Positions 11,501 to 22,600 of a stretch of 64,000 nt of DNA are shown here, piece after piece (within the stretch, counting starts at the first letter, position 1; each line of letters starts with the position of its first letter). Source of the DNA: Xiphias gladius (lineage: Eukaryota; Chordata; Actinopteri; Istiophoriformes; Xiphiidae); assembly GCF_016859285.1 (NCBI RefSeq), contig NC_053415.1, positions 16,555,001 to 16,619,000 of the forward strand, given 5' to 3'. Made by a program: the position numbers and the translations under genes. The notes beneath the pieces are model-generated. The model was not told the origin of the DNA. It saw only the letters and a list, made by a program, of their open reading frames with translations, and made no database searches.

Positions 11501-14500
11501 AACATATTAAGCAGCCTTTACCTTCTCCTTTGTCCAAGTCTATGGCTATGTCTTTTTTGTGAGTGCTATCAAGGAGGTTAGGCTTCATATTCCTATTACC
11601 TTGGTTCAAATGGCCAAGTCGCTGAGGACAAGGGAGTGTGGCTGCTCTGTCAAGAAAAGGCCTACATTCTTCGTCCTCAGCTGTCTCCTTATCTGACTCT
11701 GAAACAGAATAAAATACAAAATGTAATGTAACTCTCAAATAAGACAGAAAGAAATGAAAGATGCAAGAGATATTAGACAGAATGTCCATCATCAATAAAA
11801 AATAAAAATCATGAAGATCTGCACTTATTTGATTGAAAAATCTGTTATATATGGCCTATGATGTACTATCAATGTGGGTTTTCTTTATTGACCTCAGTCC
11901 AAGTGCAAATTATTAAAAATTTCCCAACATGCTCTATTACTAATTATTCACTTTAATTTAAAAGATTGTGTAGCTTTGGAGTTACGTGCTCTCCGAGTGC
12001 TTTCTAGCTCTTATCTGCAACACTACCTTTACACAATGAACAGTCAGCACCAGCCAAATGAAAGTAATTAAGTCAACATGCATAATCTGTTGCTTGTGTT
12101 TCATTTGGCTGAAATAACTGGTCATTGTCGAAACGCGCATATTCTGAAAAATTATAAACAGAAAAAAGAGGGAAAAAAAGAATTTAACAGAAACAGGAAA
12201 ATAGATAAAAACAGAAAGTACTCAGTAATAGGTCAGGTCTTTAATGTGCTAAATTTAATGAAATTCCTTTTCTTCTGAAATTTTCTTTGCTTTTCCATAA
12301 GTGTCTTTATTATGAAAAGCAAGTATGTACAAAACACTCATTTAAACAAACATGTTCAGCTGCTCTGCAATTCAAGCAGCACCAAAATAACACCATCATT
12401 ATTTTCATGAGCATCATTTGTGTCTACTGCTTGTTCTCTCATCTGAAATTATTATTAGCGACAGAAATTTAACTGACAACAGTAATTGATACTGAAAACA
12501 TGTGACACTTGCAGCCCTACATCTTAGACTGACCACTGAAAACATACAGTATCATACCTTCTGTTTTATCAGGTGGCAACTGTTTTTCCAAATCACCTTT
12601 GCTTCTTTCTGCAAAACATGCTGGACAAAAGAAGAAAGAAACAGTATGTTCTTGTTTCATCCTTTCTGAAGATCAGAGTCAGTAACAGCAGTGGCTGGTG
12701 TTCTGTACTGCTGCACGTAAATAGCTCTCTATACATACAGTTGGTAGACCTGGAAGAACTTTTGATCTCTAAATAACAAAGAATCTCTCCCTGTATAAAA
12801 CTTATTATTACATTTAGTCAACTGTTGCATATAGCTTTGGGAATACATCACTGAATATATATTCTCAGTGTGTATCTGCTCTATCTGCTATCTCAGTTGC
12901 TGAAAATGAAATAATTTTGGGAACAAATTCTCTGGCTAAGGTGTCATTTTTTAACTGTACCTTTACTGTTTTGTTTGCAGAACACTACGCCCAAAACCAA
13001 AAGGAGTAGTCCTATTAAAATGGTGGTGGCTAGGCTTGCAGCCAGTGCTACAGACTTTGGACTTTCATCTGCACAGAAACACAAAAGCCAAAGTTACAAA
13101 AACGTCTTACATTCATTAGTAAAACAATATTCATGTACTACTATAACTCAACATTTCAGTCTAGGTTTTTGAACATGAACTCTGCAGTCCTTCCTGATAC
13201 TACAACCAAAGGATATATTCATTTTGTAAATCACTTTGAAATTGCTTATGCAAAGAGATTTAATAAATGTATTCCATTATCATTATTATTGATTGTAGAC
13301 ACATGATGAACACATCATTTGTGTTCCATTTTGTTTTTACTTTCCTGTCAGCACTGGATAAAAATAAAGCTCAGCTGAGTTTGAAGCCTCTGCTTCACAT
13401 TTAGTGTCATCGTCAGTGCCACACTGCAGGTAATGTTTCTTTTTAATGAAACCCTTGTTGGGTATATTTGGCGGGTACATACTAAGAATATCCATACAAA
13501 TTATTTTCTGAAAGTACATTTACTTGAAAATGACGAATTCCACAGCATAAATTTTAAATATACAGTAGAGTAGACTTGAGAGATATCTTACCAGAGAAGC
13601 AATCCTTTGCAGTGAATGTAGCTGTTTCAACGGTCAGAGGATTGCTCACCCTACAAGTGTATTTTTTATCATCATGTTCATCCTCCAGAGATATTGTTAA
13701 CTCGGCGCCAGGCTGCGGGTTTCCACCTGAGCCCCACTCAAACTTCATTGAGGACTGAGGGTGTGTGGGATCTGCAGAGCACATCAGCGTTGCCTGGGTT
13801 CCATTTACAGTAGAGTTGCCATTATTCACCTCACAGGATATGGTGGGTTTGGCAACCTTATCTTTAGAAATATATATATAAATGGAAATAAATACATTAA
13901 TGCAAACCTAACAGAGAAAATAAATGATTCCCTTATGTTGCATGGATTTATGTAATAACATACATTACATTCATGAACCAACACTTTAAATGTGATATAG
14001 GTTATAAAGGGCATAAAGTGCTTATCAGAATGATAAGATATATTGTACGAGTTGTAGTTACACATTAAAGACATATGAATGAAAAAATATGACTGAATTA
14101 AATTAATAAAATAACTAAACTGGCAGTCATCAATAATTATGCCCCTGTGTTTAAGGTATAAATAGGTTTAGGCAACTATAACTACTTTGTTTAAGGGTAG
14201 GGAAACATCATGGTCATGACAAATTATTGTCACAGTATGGTTAAGGCTAGACTGAGACAGCTTTAGTGACAGAATGCTGCCACGGTTAAAGGAAATACAT
14301 ACCGACTGCTACATAACATTACGGTCAAAACCAAGACTTTGTACTGCAATATAAGAAAATCACAGTAATTCCTACTTTGGCACTGAAGGTAACGGTATAT
14401 TGTCTTCAGCTTCAGGAACAAACCACCATTAATTTCTAGAGAGCAAAGTCCCTCGGTTGATACCGCAGCCATAATAAAAAGCAAAGCAAATACACTAACT

Positions 14501-17500
14501 AAAAAATGCGTTTTTATAGGTGACATATTAAGAGATAATACTGGCTTTGATATCTGGATTTACTTTTGGGCGTCGGCAATGGTGGAGGAAGTACACAGAT
14601 CTTTAATACAACGATGTAAAAATACTCCATTAAAAGTAACAGCCTTGCTTTCAAAATTCCTCAACGTAAAGATAAACAAGTATTCACAGCAAACTGAACT
14701 TACAGTATCAAAAGTAAAAGTACTGGTTCTACAGTAAAATGTACTCTGTGACTAATGTATGTATACTATTATATATGACATTATTTGATTGTAAATACTG
14801 ACGCATCATTATGCATGTAGCATTTTATTGTTGGTCAAATTGGAGCGGGTTTTAATTAGTTTATATACAGTTATACAGGCTAATGTGTGAATGGTTTGTT
14901 GAGCTTCCACCCTGACCCCCATAGAGCAAGCTGTAAAATCTTCTTAAGAAATGTAGTAGTGGATTTGAACACAGAAAGCCTTGAACCTACAAAAATGCGC
15001 ATCATTAACTTTTGAACCCATTTCAGTTCTTCACAGTGTTACTTGTTGGTGAGAAAAACATTTCAGGTGAGAAAAAGTTGCTGACCAGAGAGCAACTGTG
15101 CATGCAGCTAAAAAAAAAGTCCTAAATCTGATACTGCTACTCTGTTTACATGATGATTTATACTACAAAAACTAAAAAAATTCTGAATTGCCAATTTCAC
15201 ATGAAATTGCAATTAAAAAACTATAAAATTAATTTTAGAAAGTTCCAAAAATTCTCAATACATCCCTGACCATGATGAAATTTACAATTTGAAACACAAA
15301 CCGTGCCAAAGGTCCAGTGCCTTTATAGTAGAAATATCTCCCACTACCATACCCCTTTCAGGTCTTAATAGTTTTATATTAGTGAGTCAGAAGCTTTTTC
15401 TGAAATTCATTCCCGGACAACGGTTGTTCTATGTACAGTGTCCCCCATTGCAGGCATTAACACTGTGGTTCAGAGTTGTAAAACATAAAAAAATCCAATA
15501 CGTCACCGGTAGTGGCAAAGGCTACTAAGGAACCTAATATCCTTCTTTTTCACTGCAGGTAGCCTCTTTTCTTTGTGTGATCATTTTGGCCATGACATTA
15601 ACTGACAAGGGGCCTCACTGAAGAACACATTTGTATTCTTGTCCTAAATCTCTCTTACTTTTTTCCTCGGCTCGTACCTTCCTAGTCGGACTCAACAAAC
15701 TCTCTTCACTGGACAAACGTGTCATAAAACGCTTGTTTCAGCCCGATAAATGCCATGTGTTACCAGAGAAATGCCAGAGAATATTATAGCCTATAGCAGG
15801 TGACATTACACTGTCACATGCAACAGAGGGTGATACTGCATAGAGACTGGTGAATTTCGTTCGAACCTGAGAGAAAAATTCTAAATACGTTAAAAGAGGA
15901 GTCACAAATTCTCTTAAAGTGGACGTATATGCATCTTGAGACCAAATCTGTTCATATGAATGGTTCCATTGTCCTGAGAGCGATGACTTGTCAAAAATTT
16001 GTTCATTGTTCAAGTTGCTATAGCAACACATCAGCTTCTTGCTACATAATGCAGGTACCCATGTTTAGAAAACTGATCAATCAACTGTATATAGGTATAC
16101 AGCCACTTTGTCGAAAAACTTACCTATGACCTTTAATTTATAATGTGAATGATGCACATCTTTGTTCATTATGAATGCTTCCAATTCAAATTCTCCACTG
16201 TCTTCATATCGGAGGTCTGTGATGTTTAGTTCTGCAGAGACCCAGTCAAGAGTGACCCTGTTGTGAAACCGGTCGTACACCTGTTCCTCCCTGCCATTAA
16301 ACTCTACCACTTTGTCGCGATTATGCTTCCACAGAATATGATCAGGTTGTCCAGTGACGTGTGGCTTCAGGTGGAACGTCTGCCCCGGGAGGCCATATGT
16401 TTGAGGCTGCCCAGAAACTAGACACAGAGAATGGAGAGGTGTGGAAAAATGGAGGATAACGTGTTAAAGAGTTTAGTATATTTTAAACATTGAAGGATAT
16501 GGTAACAACACAAGACTTCTCTAATGTAAATTTAGTTGCTAATTCTTTCGGAACACCTTCACAATGTGATATAATCTAATATAAATAAATCTCCAATAAA
16601 TCCTATTCGTACGAAGCTTATAATGTTCAGACTTTGCTGTCACTGAGAGTTTCAATGTAAGCGAGAGTGTTCAGCCTTGACCTTGAAATATATAGTTTAA
16701 CCTAAAAATCTCAACTAATACTCCACTTACTGTCTTCTTCTGGAGCTTTCAACTGAATTTCACAGTGTTTAGCAGCAGATAGAGCTTGTTCAGTCGTGAC
16801 GGAGACGGTTTCGCTGTCATCACGTGACCCAAGTATGGAACTTCGTTCACGTGACAACAGCTGGGCACACCTGAACAGACTGAATGGAAATGGGTGCTAT
16901 GTCTAAGTCTGTTTCCCCTTTAAATAGCGTTTCCCACAGCACTGGCCTCCATGGTCTGGCTTAAGGCTTAACTTAAGGTTGGCGTCACAGAGATGACTGA
17001 TTCAGAGCTCAAACGATTAGGCGATTAATCAATTAGTCAGCTTTTTTGATAATAGATGAATTTTCAGTAATTTTGTTTTTTTTCTCGTTCCATCTTCTAA
17101 ATTGTTGGAATTTCTCACTTTTCTTTGTGTTTTGTGATAGTAAAATGAATATCCTTAGGTTTTAGAGTGTTGATGTCAAGCATCAACCACTCTGACTGCA
17201 TCATGCTAGACTTTTTTGTTGAATTGTGATGGATAGTGCAGACAGTTTGTTGTTTTCTGATGTTTTACGGACTAAATTAGAGCTGCAACCATTACTTAAT
17301 CCATGAATTAGTGGACAGACAGAAAATGAATCGGCAACTATTTTAATAATCAAACTGATGAAGACCATGTGATGCAGTTGAAAAGCAAATATAAAGACCT
17401 TAAGTCACGACTGTATTGTCAAACACTTCAAAACTATTCAGTCTAACATAAAACTACACAAACTACAGCCCCAAGAAGTACCACAAAGTGTCAACAAAAA

Positions 17501-18019
17501 TGATACAGTGTAAGCTGACAAAAGGAAAGTAGGTAACTTAAAGGGTTGTTGTATTATGTTCAAGTGTAACTACAAGCTTAAAGTCGATGTAAATCATTTG
17601 CGTAAATGGTTATAAGTTTGGTGTATTTCTTGGTTTTCCCTTAGTATCAGAAATAATGCTGTGTTTAAGTAATAACTTCAGCTAGAAATTAAACAGTAGG
17701 CATATTTAAAAAAAAAAAAAAAAAAAAAAGTCTGTCAACAAAGGTGTTGAAAAACGATACGTCAATCTTTGCAATCTATAGCCTACAACAGGCGCATGTG
17801 TTTTTTTTTTTAACTTGCTGTGTGAAAACATGAACTGTTGAACCTTAGATAAATCAGTACCTTGACGTGTGGGGCCTGCGTGTAAATCTGCCAGCTCTCT
17901 GCACTGTACTTTTCATGTCCATACAAAAATAAATAAATAAATAAAATCAGCGCAACCATGTGCAACTTACCTAGGCAGGATGTTAAGATACCACAGGCCA
18001 GGAAATACCATTGAGCCAT
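8568..18019 (-). CDS. CD2/CD58-like Ig-superfamily receptor, spliced, 8 coding exons
   Basis: A type I membrane receptor of the CD2 family, expected to mediate cell-cell adhesion or co-stimulation on leukocytes (family knowledge). Minus-strand exons by splice and phase: 17971-18019, 16124-16417, 13592-13861, 12961-13068, 12558-12608, 11522-11698, 10136-10411 and 8568-8884; every internal boundary is phase 1. The predicted 513 aa run as follows: signal peptide about 1-16; V-type Ig 17-114 with no cysteine; C2-type Ig 115-204 with four cysteines; helix about 211-232; then an acidic, Ser/Pro-rich tail. The cysteine-free first domain and two-disulphide second domain are the CD2/CD58/CD48 pattern. 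I see no ITSM tyrosine motif, so a classical SLAM receptor is less likely. The start ATG at 18019 opens a hydrophobic leader. The donor at 10136 (CAG|GTTTGG) is weak and that limit is the least sure. The first TGA may be premature (see the 8148-8567 entry). CD2 versus CD58 orthology is unresolved. Confidence 0.8.
10136..12608 (-). CDS. CD2-like cytoplasmic exons 5-7
   Basis: Three exons (12558-12608, 11522-11698, 10136-10411) encode a charged, low-complexity tail. They open with ERSKGD, ESDKET and ERSTDK; the next exon (8884) opens with ESEKAL, so the exons look like a duplicated series. Exon 7 contains a Pro-rich piece (SPPSPLGRKPS) and a hexanucleotide run near 10281-10306 encoding Asp-Ala repeats. 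All are phase 1 to 1. The exon 7 donor is uncertain; alternatives lie between about 10135 and 10260. Confidence 0.65.
10540..10950. repeat. Fragments of a 'gattaatcgattaat' interspersed repeat
   Basis: Two related pieces (about 10542-10600 and 10769-10945) share 'gtagtg(c/t)tgaaacaataacatgattaatc', and the second continues to 'gttgcagctgttaatt'. A related copy lies at about 17005-17410. I recall a widespread fish repeat with this gattaatc-rich motif. It is intronic in the CD2-like gene and non-coding. Confidence 0.45.
12961..13068 (-). CDS. CD2-like exon 4: transmembrane segment
   Basis: Thirty-six codons, phase 1 to 1. A short stalk (DESPKS) is followed by a roughly 22-residue hydrophobic helix ending in a Leu/Val run, and then by FCKQNSK as the stop-transfer. 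The acceptor has a good pyrimidine tract; the donor is AAAG|GTACAG. Confidence 0.8.
13592..13861 (-). CDS. CD2-like exon 3: C2-type Ig domain, four cysteines
   Basis: Ninety codons, phase 1 to 1. Cysteines occur in TISCEV, TLMCSAD, KYTCRV and AKDC, matching the two-disulphide membrane-proximal domain of the CD2 family. FEWGSGG supplies the core Trp. Sequons are NST and NGT. Confidence 0.85.
14570..14880 (+). repeat. Teleost 'agtaaaagtact' interspersed repeat, copy 1
   Basis: It begins 'ggtggaggaagtacacaga' and includes 'atgtaaaaatactccatta', 'aaaagtaaaagtactgg' and 'cattttattgttggtcaaattgga'. A second copy with the same order of motifs lies at 20034-20432. It sits in the intron between the V and C2 exons of the CD2-like gene. 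Confidence 0.6.
16124..16417 (-). CDS. CD2-like exon 2: cysteine-free V-type Ig domain
   Basis: Ninety-eight codons, phase 1 to 1. Landmarks are ILWKHN (C-strand Trp), VYDRFHNRVTLD, LNITDLRYEDSGEFEL (the D-x-G-x-[YF] turn with Phe) and YKLKVIG. There is no cysteine anywhere in the domain, as in the adhesion domain of mammalian CD2 and CD58. Two N-linked glycosylation sequons are not evident beyond LNIT. Confidence 0.85.
17005..17410 (+). repeat. 'gattaatcaattagtc' interspersed repeat fragment
   Basis: It contains 'gcgattaatcaattagtcag' and, further on, 'agctgcaacca' and 'aatcggcaactattttaataatc', typical of an old fish repeat related to the pieces at 10.5-10.95 kb. It lies in intron 1 of the CD2-like gene. 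Confidence 0.45.
17707..17728. repeat. Poly(A) run in CD2-like intron 1
   Basis: About 22 A residues. A simple homopolymer, with no retroposed gene recognised upstream of it. Confidence 0.7.
17971..18019 (-). CDS. CD2-like exon 1: signal peptide
   Basis: Sixteen codons plus one base, starting MAQWYFLACGILTSCL, followed by the strong donor G|GTAAGT. It is hydrophobic and short, and ends in phase 1 as Ig-superfamily leader exons usually do. Joined to the exon at 16417 it continues V-S-G-Q in frame. Confidence 0.8.
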
Positions 18020-19386
18020 TTCAGGAAACTCATAGGTGCGCGGCCGTTGCTTTACCCCCGAACTTTCAATTCGTGTGCTCGGGGTAAACGGTGTAACTGT
18101 CGTCGTTTCCCCGAAGTACACGGTCGAAAAGGTGATGTGTTAGTTTCCCTCGAGTACGTTTGCTCAGGCTCAAAGCAAAAACCCTCAGCAGTGCCTGCGC
18201 AAGCAAACCGAGAGGTGTGTTTACTTGTGGCCCCCGAGCCAAAATATATTTGTCCGAAGAAATATCCAGGTGCAACACCTGCGTTTCCGGTCTTTTGAGT
18301 TCCCAGACCTTCACAATAAGTTGGAAACTTGGCCATTGTTTCCACACATCGACATCACGGTAGGTAACAGTGACCTTGGAAGCCTGTAAATTAACATGTC
18401 ACGTCCACATTCTTCGGAATATAGAAGAATTATTTAAAACATATTTTCATGTGCACACAGCCAAATCTATCTGTTCATCTACTCCTGCACCAGTGGAGTG
18501 TTTTCCCTCTCTCCCCATCAGTCTGCACCGTTTTAGTTTGAAAATATCACGAAAGCTCGACTATTTTGTTTGACTGTGGACCTGGTTGTTGATACCGGTT
18601 GTTGGTGCAAGATGTTTTTTTTTCTTTTTCTGACCTCTGTGAGATGTATGCTGCAGTAGAAATGCGTCTGGAGTTCAAGCAATACCTGGGAATAGTAAAA
18701 CCAGTATTTTCAGTGATTTGTTTGACTCAAAGGTTTGTAAGTTTCTTTGACCACGTTTGCAGTGTGCAGATGGGAAAATCCAGTGGTTGTTTTAGATTAA
18801 ACTTCAGATATGTCTTCACATATTTAAGACGGAATATTGGTTTGAATAAAACAAAAGTCTGAATTATATTCAACTCTTGATGGCAGAGTTCGCTGGAAGA
18901 CAGCCACACGCACCCACACACGTTTAGTACATGAGAATAGGTCAAACCAAGTGTTCACAAACATATTTTTATTTACTGATATGCATATATTTATTGCATT
19001 CAAATATTGTTCCATTATGTGAGCAACATCATCATGTTTGGTATTGAACTGCAAAAGCCAAGAAACCATGCATTAGTTGAACTGTCAAAAGGAATTCTAC
19101 GTTAATCTGTTATTACTGCTCTACATTAATTTTAATCCATATCAAATCAAGTTTAAACAATTGCTGCTGTAATATAATATTATACTGCTCAAGTGTAAAT
19201 GGTGAGAGATATTGATGTTGACACAGGTCTGATATTATGGTTTTGTTGGTGGTGAGTTAGAAGGAAGGCAATGCCTCCCCAGCTTTATAAGAAAACACTG
19301 ACAGACTCCATGATTTAATATGACGTTTCAGTCTTTGTATGTGCTGTATTTTCATACTGATTTCCTTTCATTTCTTTTGAAACTTA
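18020..19386. promoter_or_regulatory. Spacer between CD2-like and klhl6; CD2-like promoter expected here
   Basis: The first about 330 bases upstream of the CD2-like ATG (18020-18350) are visibly richer in CG dinucleotides than their surroundings, which fits a leader/promoter region. I could not identify a TATA box with confidence. No other gene is seen. Both flanking genes read on the minus strand, so this is a head-to-tail spacer. Confidence 0.4.
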
Positions 19387-19392
19387 TTTATT
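19387..19392 (-). terminator. Candidate poly(A) signal of klhl6
   Basis: AATAAA on the minus strand (TTTATT on plus), about 270 bases past the klhl6 stop. Other AT-rich hexamers lie farther on, so the choice is tentative. Confidence 0.3.
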
Positions 19393-19663
19393 TATCTATT
19401 AATTTGTATTATTGTATGATTGCTTGATTGTGATTAAGTTATTAATAATGTTGTTAGTTTTCTTTCTCTAAGGCAGAATGGAAACAACAAATGATAATAT
19501 GTATTTTTTTTAAAAAGGAATGAAACATCATATAAAAATAAAGTTTTGTAAGGTAAAAATTTTTGTATTTTTTCTCCTTTGTAGACACTTTATATTCCAC
19601 TTTTTATGCATCATTTCATTACCCTTCTCGGCAGCGATAAAGTCCTGTTCACAGAAGTCTGTG

Positions 19664-22600
19664 TCATTGACACTCTGGAGCAGGTGTTATGCGGTGTATG
19701 TGTGTGTAGGACTTCATGAGTGTCATGCTGCCGTGATGCGACACTCCCATAGGTAAAACACACTCCTCTGTCAGCAACCCTCGGGCGACATCCCAGCACA
19801 TCACCGTGGAGATAACTTGGTTTTTGTTATCCCGGCCACCAGTGATGAAGAGTTTGTTGTTACAGGCAGCGATGGCGCAGCTCGCTCTCTCCCCCAGACG
19901 AGTCACAAGGGACCATGAGTCACATAGAGGGGAGTAGCAGTACATGGCATGCATAGCACCACCTGGAAGCAGATAGAATCGAAAGGTAACCATATTAAAG
20001 TTAATAAATAGATACATAAACAGATCCATAAAAGTAGGTATTCTGCAATATAAAAATACCCCATCACAAGTAAAAGTCCTGCACTGAAAATATAACTTGA
20101 GTAAAAGTTTTTAATTTTATTAGCAGAAGTACTTAAAATTAAAAAAAAAAGCAAAAGCGCTCATAATGCAGAAACATGCCCCCTGTGAATGTTTCACTAT
20201 TGGTTTATTATTATAGAAGGATTAATGTGAAAGTAGGATTTTCCTGGTAAGTTGGTCAAGGTAGAGGCAATTTTTTAACTATTTAACTTGTATCTACAAG
20301 TATTCAAATTAATTTAGTGGAGTAAAAGAACAATATTTCCCTCTGAACTGCGATGGCATAGACGTATAGATTAGCACGAATTAAAACATTTCAACTAAAG
20401 CATAAATACCTCAAATTTGTATATTCCACCACAACTTACCAACTACATAGATGCAGTTCCTGAATGTAACAGCATTTGTGCATTTGGTTTCAATGGGAAT
20501 GGGCGCCCGCAGCTCCCAGCAGTCTGTCCCAGGTTCCCAGCACTGAACCTTATCAGTTGCCAGCTTTCCATTCGGCCCGCCACCAATCACGTAGATCCAT
20601 CTGTCAAAGCTTGCAGCAGCAAAGGAGCTCACACCTACTGTAAGAGGTGTTACCTGCAATAAGTAAAGCCGGAAGGGCTTCTGATCAAGAATATGTGACG
20701 AAGTATAGCCTAACAGACATAGAAGGGAATATGTGGAATATATTTTTTTAAAGCAGTAGGCTTTGTGGAGCATCAGATGTATAGTATTTAACACCTAATG
20801 TATGCAATAATAGTAAAAGGGAAAAAAAAGAATGAGAGAATGGACCCAATCCAGTGTCTGAGTAGGACATCACTCCCAGTTTTGAAAAAAGACTGAAGTT
20901 TTGGGTGAGGGGTAGATGGCCACAGTAGGTTGCAAGATATCTTTTAACCTGCATTAATTGATTTTTTTTGCCACTTGTGTGCGGCAGAACCAAGCTGTAA
21001 ACAAAACACTTACACGACTTTATAAAGTTCATATTGCAAGTGTGTTAGCAAACAGTTGCCTATTTAGACATATAGTAGACATGGCCCAACATTAGGTTTC
21101 GTATGGAGTCGTGTTTCTGGCCGCTTGATAAATGCAAGTCCAACACTGACTCTCCTTTGGAATCTGTTTGGTTCTTCACCAACTCCCTAGGGAAGTATCT
21201 TGCACTTTAGCTGCTGCATGGTTCTGCCATTTGGTGCTGGGCAGGTACCATATCATGGGTTTATCTAAGCTTTTTTTGCTGAAAACAGTTGCCTGCTGCT
21301 GCTGCAGCGATAGTGAACAAAATAGGATGGCTGTGGGACAGGTAGATTACGGTCGGCCCTCTGTGACTGGAAACAATGCTGACAAGAGCCGTGAGAAGGA
21401 GTCACATCAGTATAGCTGCAGGGCTTAAAACTAAAACAAGTCACTGAAGGGCCCTAAAGCACTGTAGAGCCGAGGGGAATGGTAGCGTTGGTGATAATCT
21501 TTTACTCATCACTACTTCACATTCTTGTAGTCATTTTTTATATAGACTGCTTCAAGAAACATTTTTAGTGAAGCACCAAATTATGTCAAACTTTTGTATT
21601 TTTACCTGTGTCCAACGATTGTGAAAGGGATCGTAGGCCTCTACGCTAGCAAGTCTCTGAATTCCGTCAAATCCACCCAATGCGTAAACCTTCCCCCCCT
21701 GAACCGCCATCTTGTGTCTCCAGCGCCCATTTGTTAGGGGCTCAATTTGGATCCACTTGTCCAGGGTGCCGCTGTATTTCCAAACATCGTGTTGTGTCTC
21801 CTTACCTCCTGCAATAAGAGAAGCATCACAGAAACTGTCACCTACAAAACTGAAATTACAAAACTGACAGTTACAGTACACACTGTAGCTTTTATCCCAA
21901 AACATCAAGGTGTCACTGAATCTGTAGTAGTGACTGTATCTTTGCTCGACATTGGGGCACAGACTTATCACTCATATTAAAGATATGCAGAAAACCCAGT
22001 GAGAAAGCCTGAACTTTCACAGCATATGTGCTGTTAAACAGTTAAAGTAACCACAGCTAAGGAGTCGGTTCCTGAGTTGGGAAACACCTAATACCACAAC
22101 AACTGTTACTGCAGAGAATGCCATGTCTTCCGCTGTTTTCTTCAGCTGTAAACTATGGATTGACTTAATAAAACAACATTACATTTAAATAAGACAGGCC
22201 TCGAAAACATTTACAACAACCTCTTTATAGGATGGAGATCCAAGAAAAATTAATACATGATGAGAGCACATGTAGAAAGTACAACTTCGCAGGTGCATAA
22301 TCGGCAGACGGTGAACAGTTTCACTTTTATGTGCACTTTGAAGGGTCACACATTTTACAGGAACTAAACCTTTCTATGAAAACGTGAATACATGACTTTT
22401 CTCACCAGATATGTACAATTCATTGCGAAAGGTGATGCAAGCAAACTCCACCCATTTTCGGTTTTGGGATTCATCCTCCATCTCTGTGATTGGCAGCCGT
22501 GCAACCTCTAGCCTGCTGCGTCTAAGGGGGTCCAAACAGGTGACAGTGGGAATGAAGCGTTCATCTTTAGTGCAGCCTCCGATGATCAAGAATACCTCTG

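Noticed and set aside
15850-15880. GGTTCGAAC on the minus strand, resembling a tRNA internal promoter box
   Set aside because: No acceptor stem, D arm or anticodon arm can be drawn around it.
18011-18347. Several overlapping open frames on both strands just upstream of the CD2-like start
   Set aside because: Explained by local GC content reducing stop codons; no domain or splice evidence.
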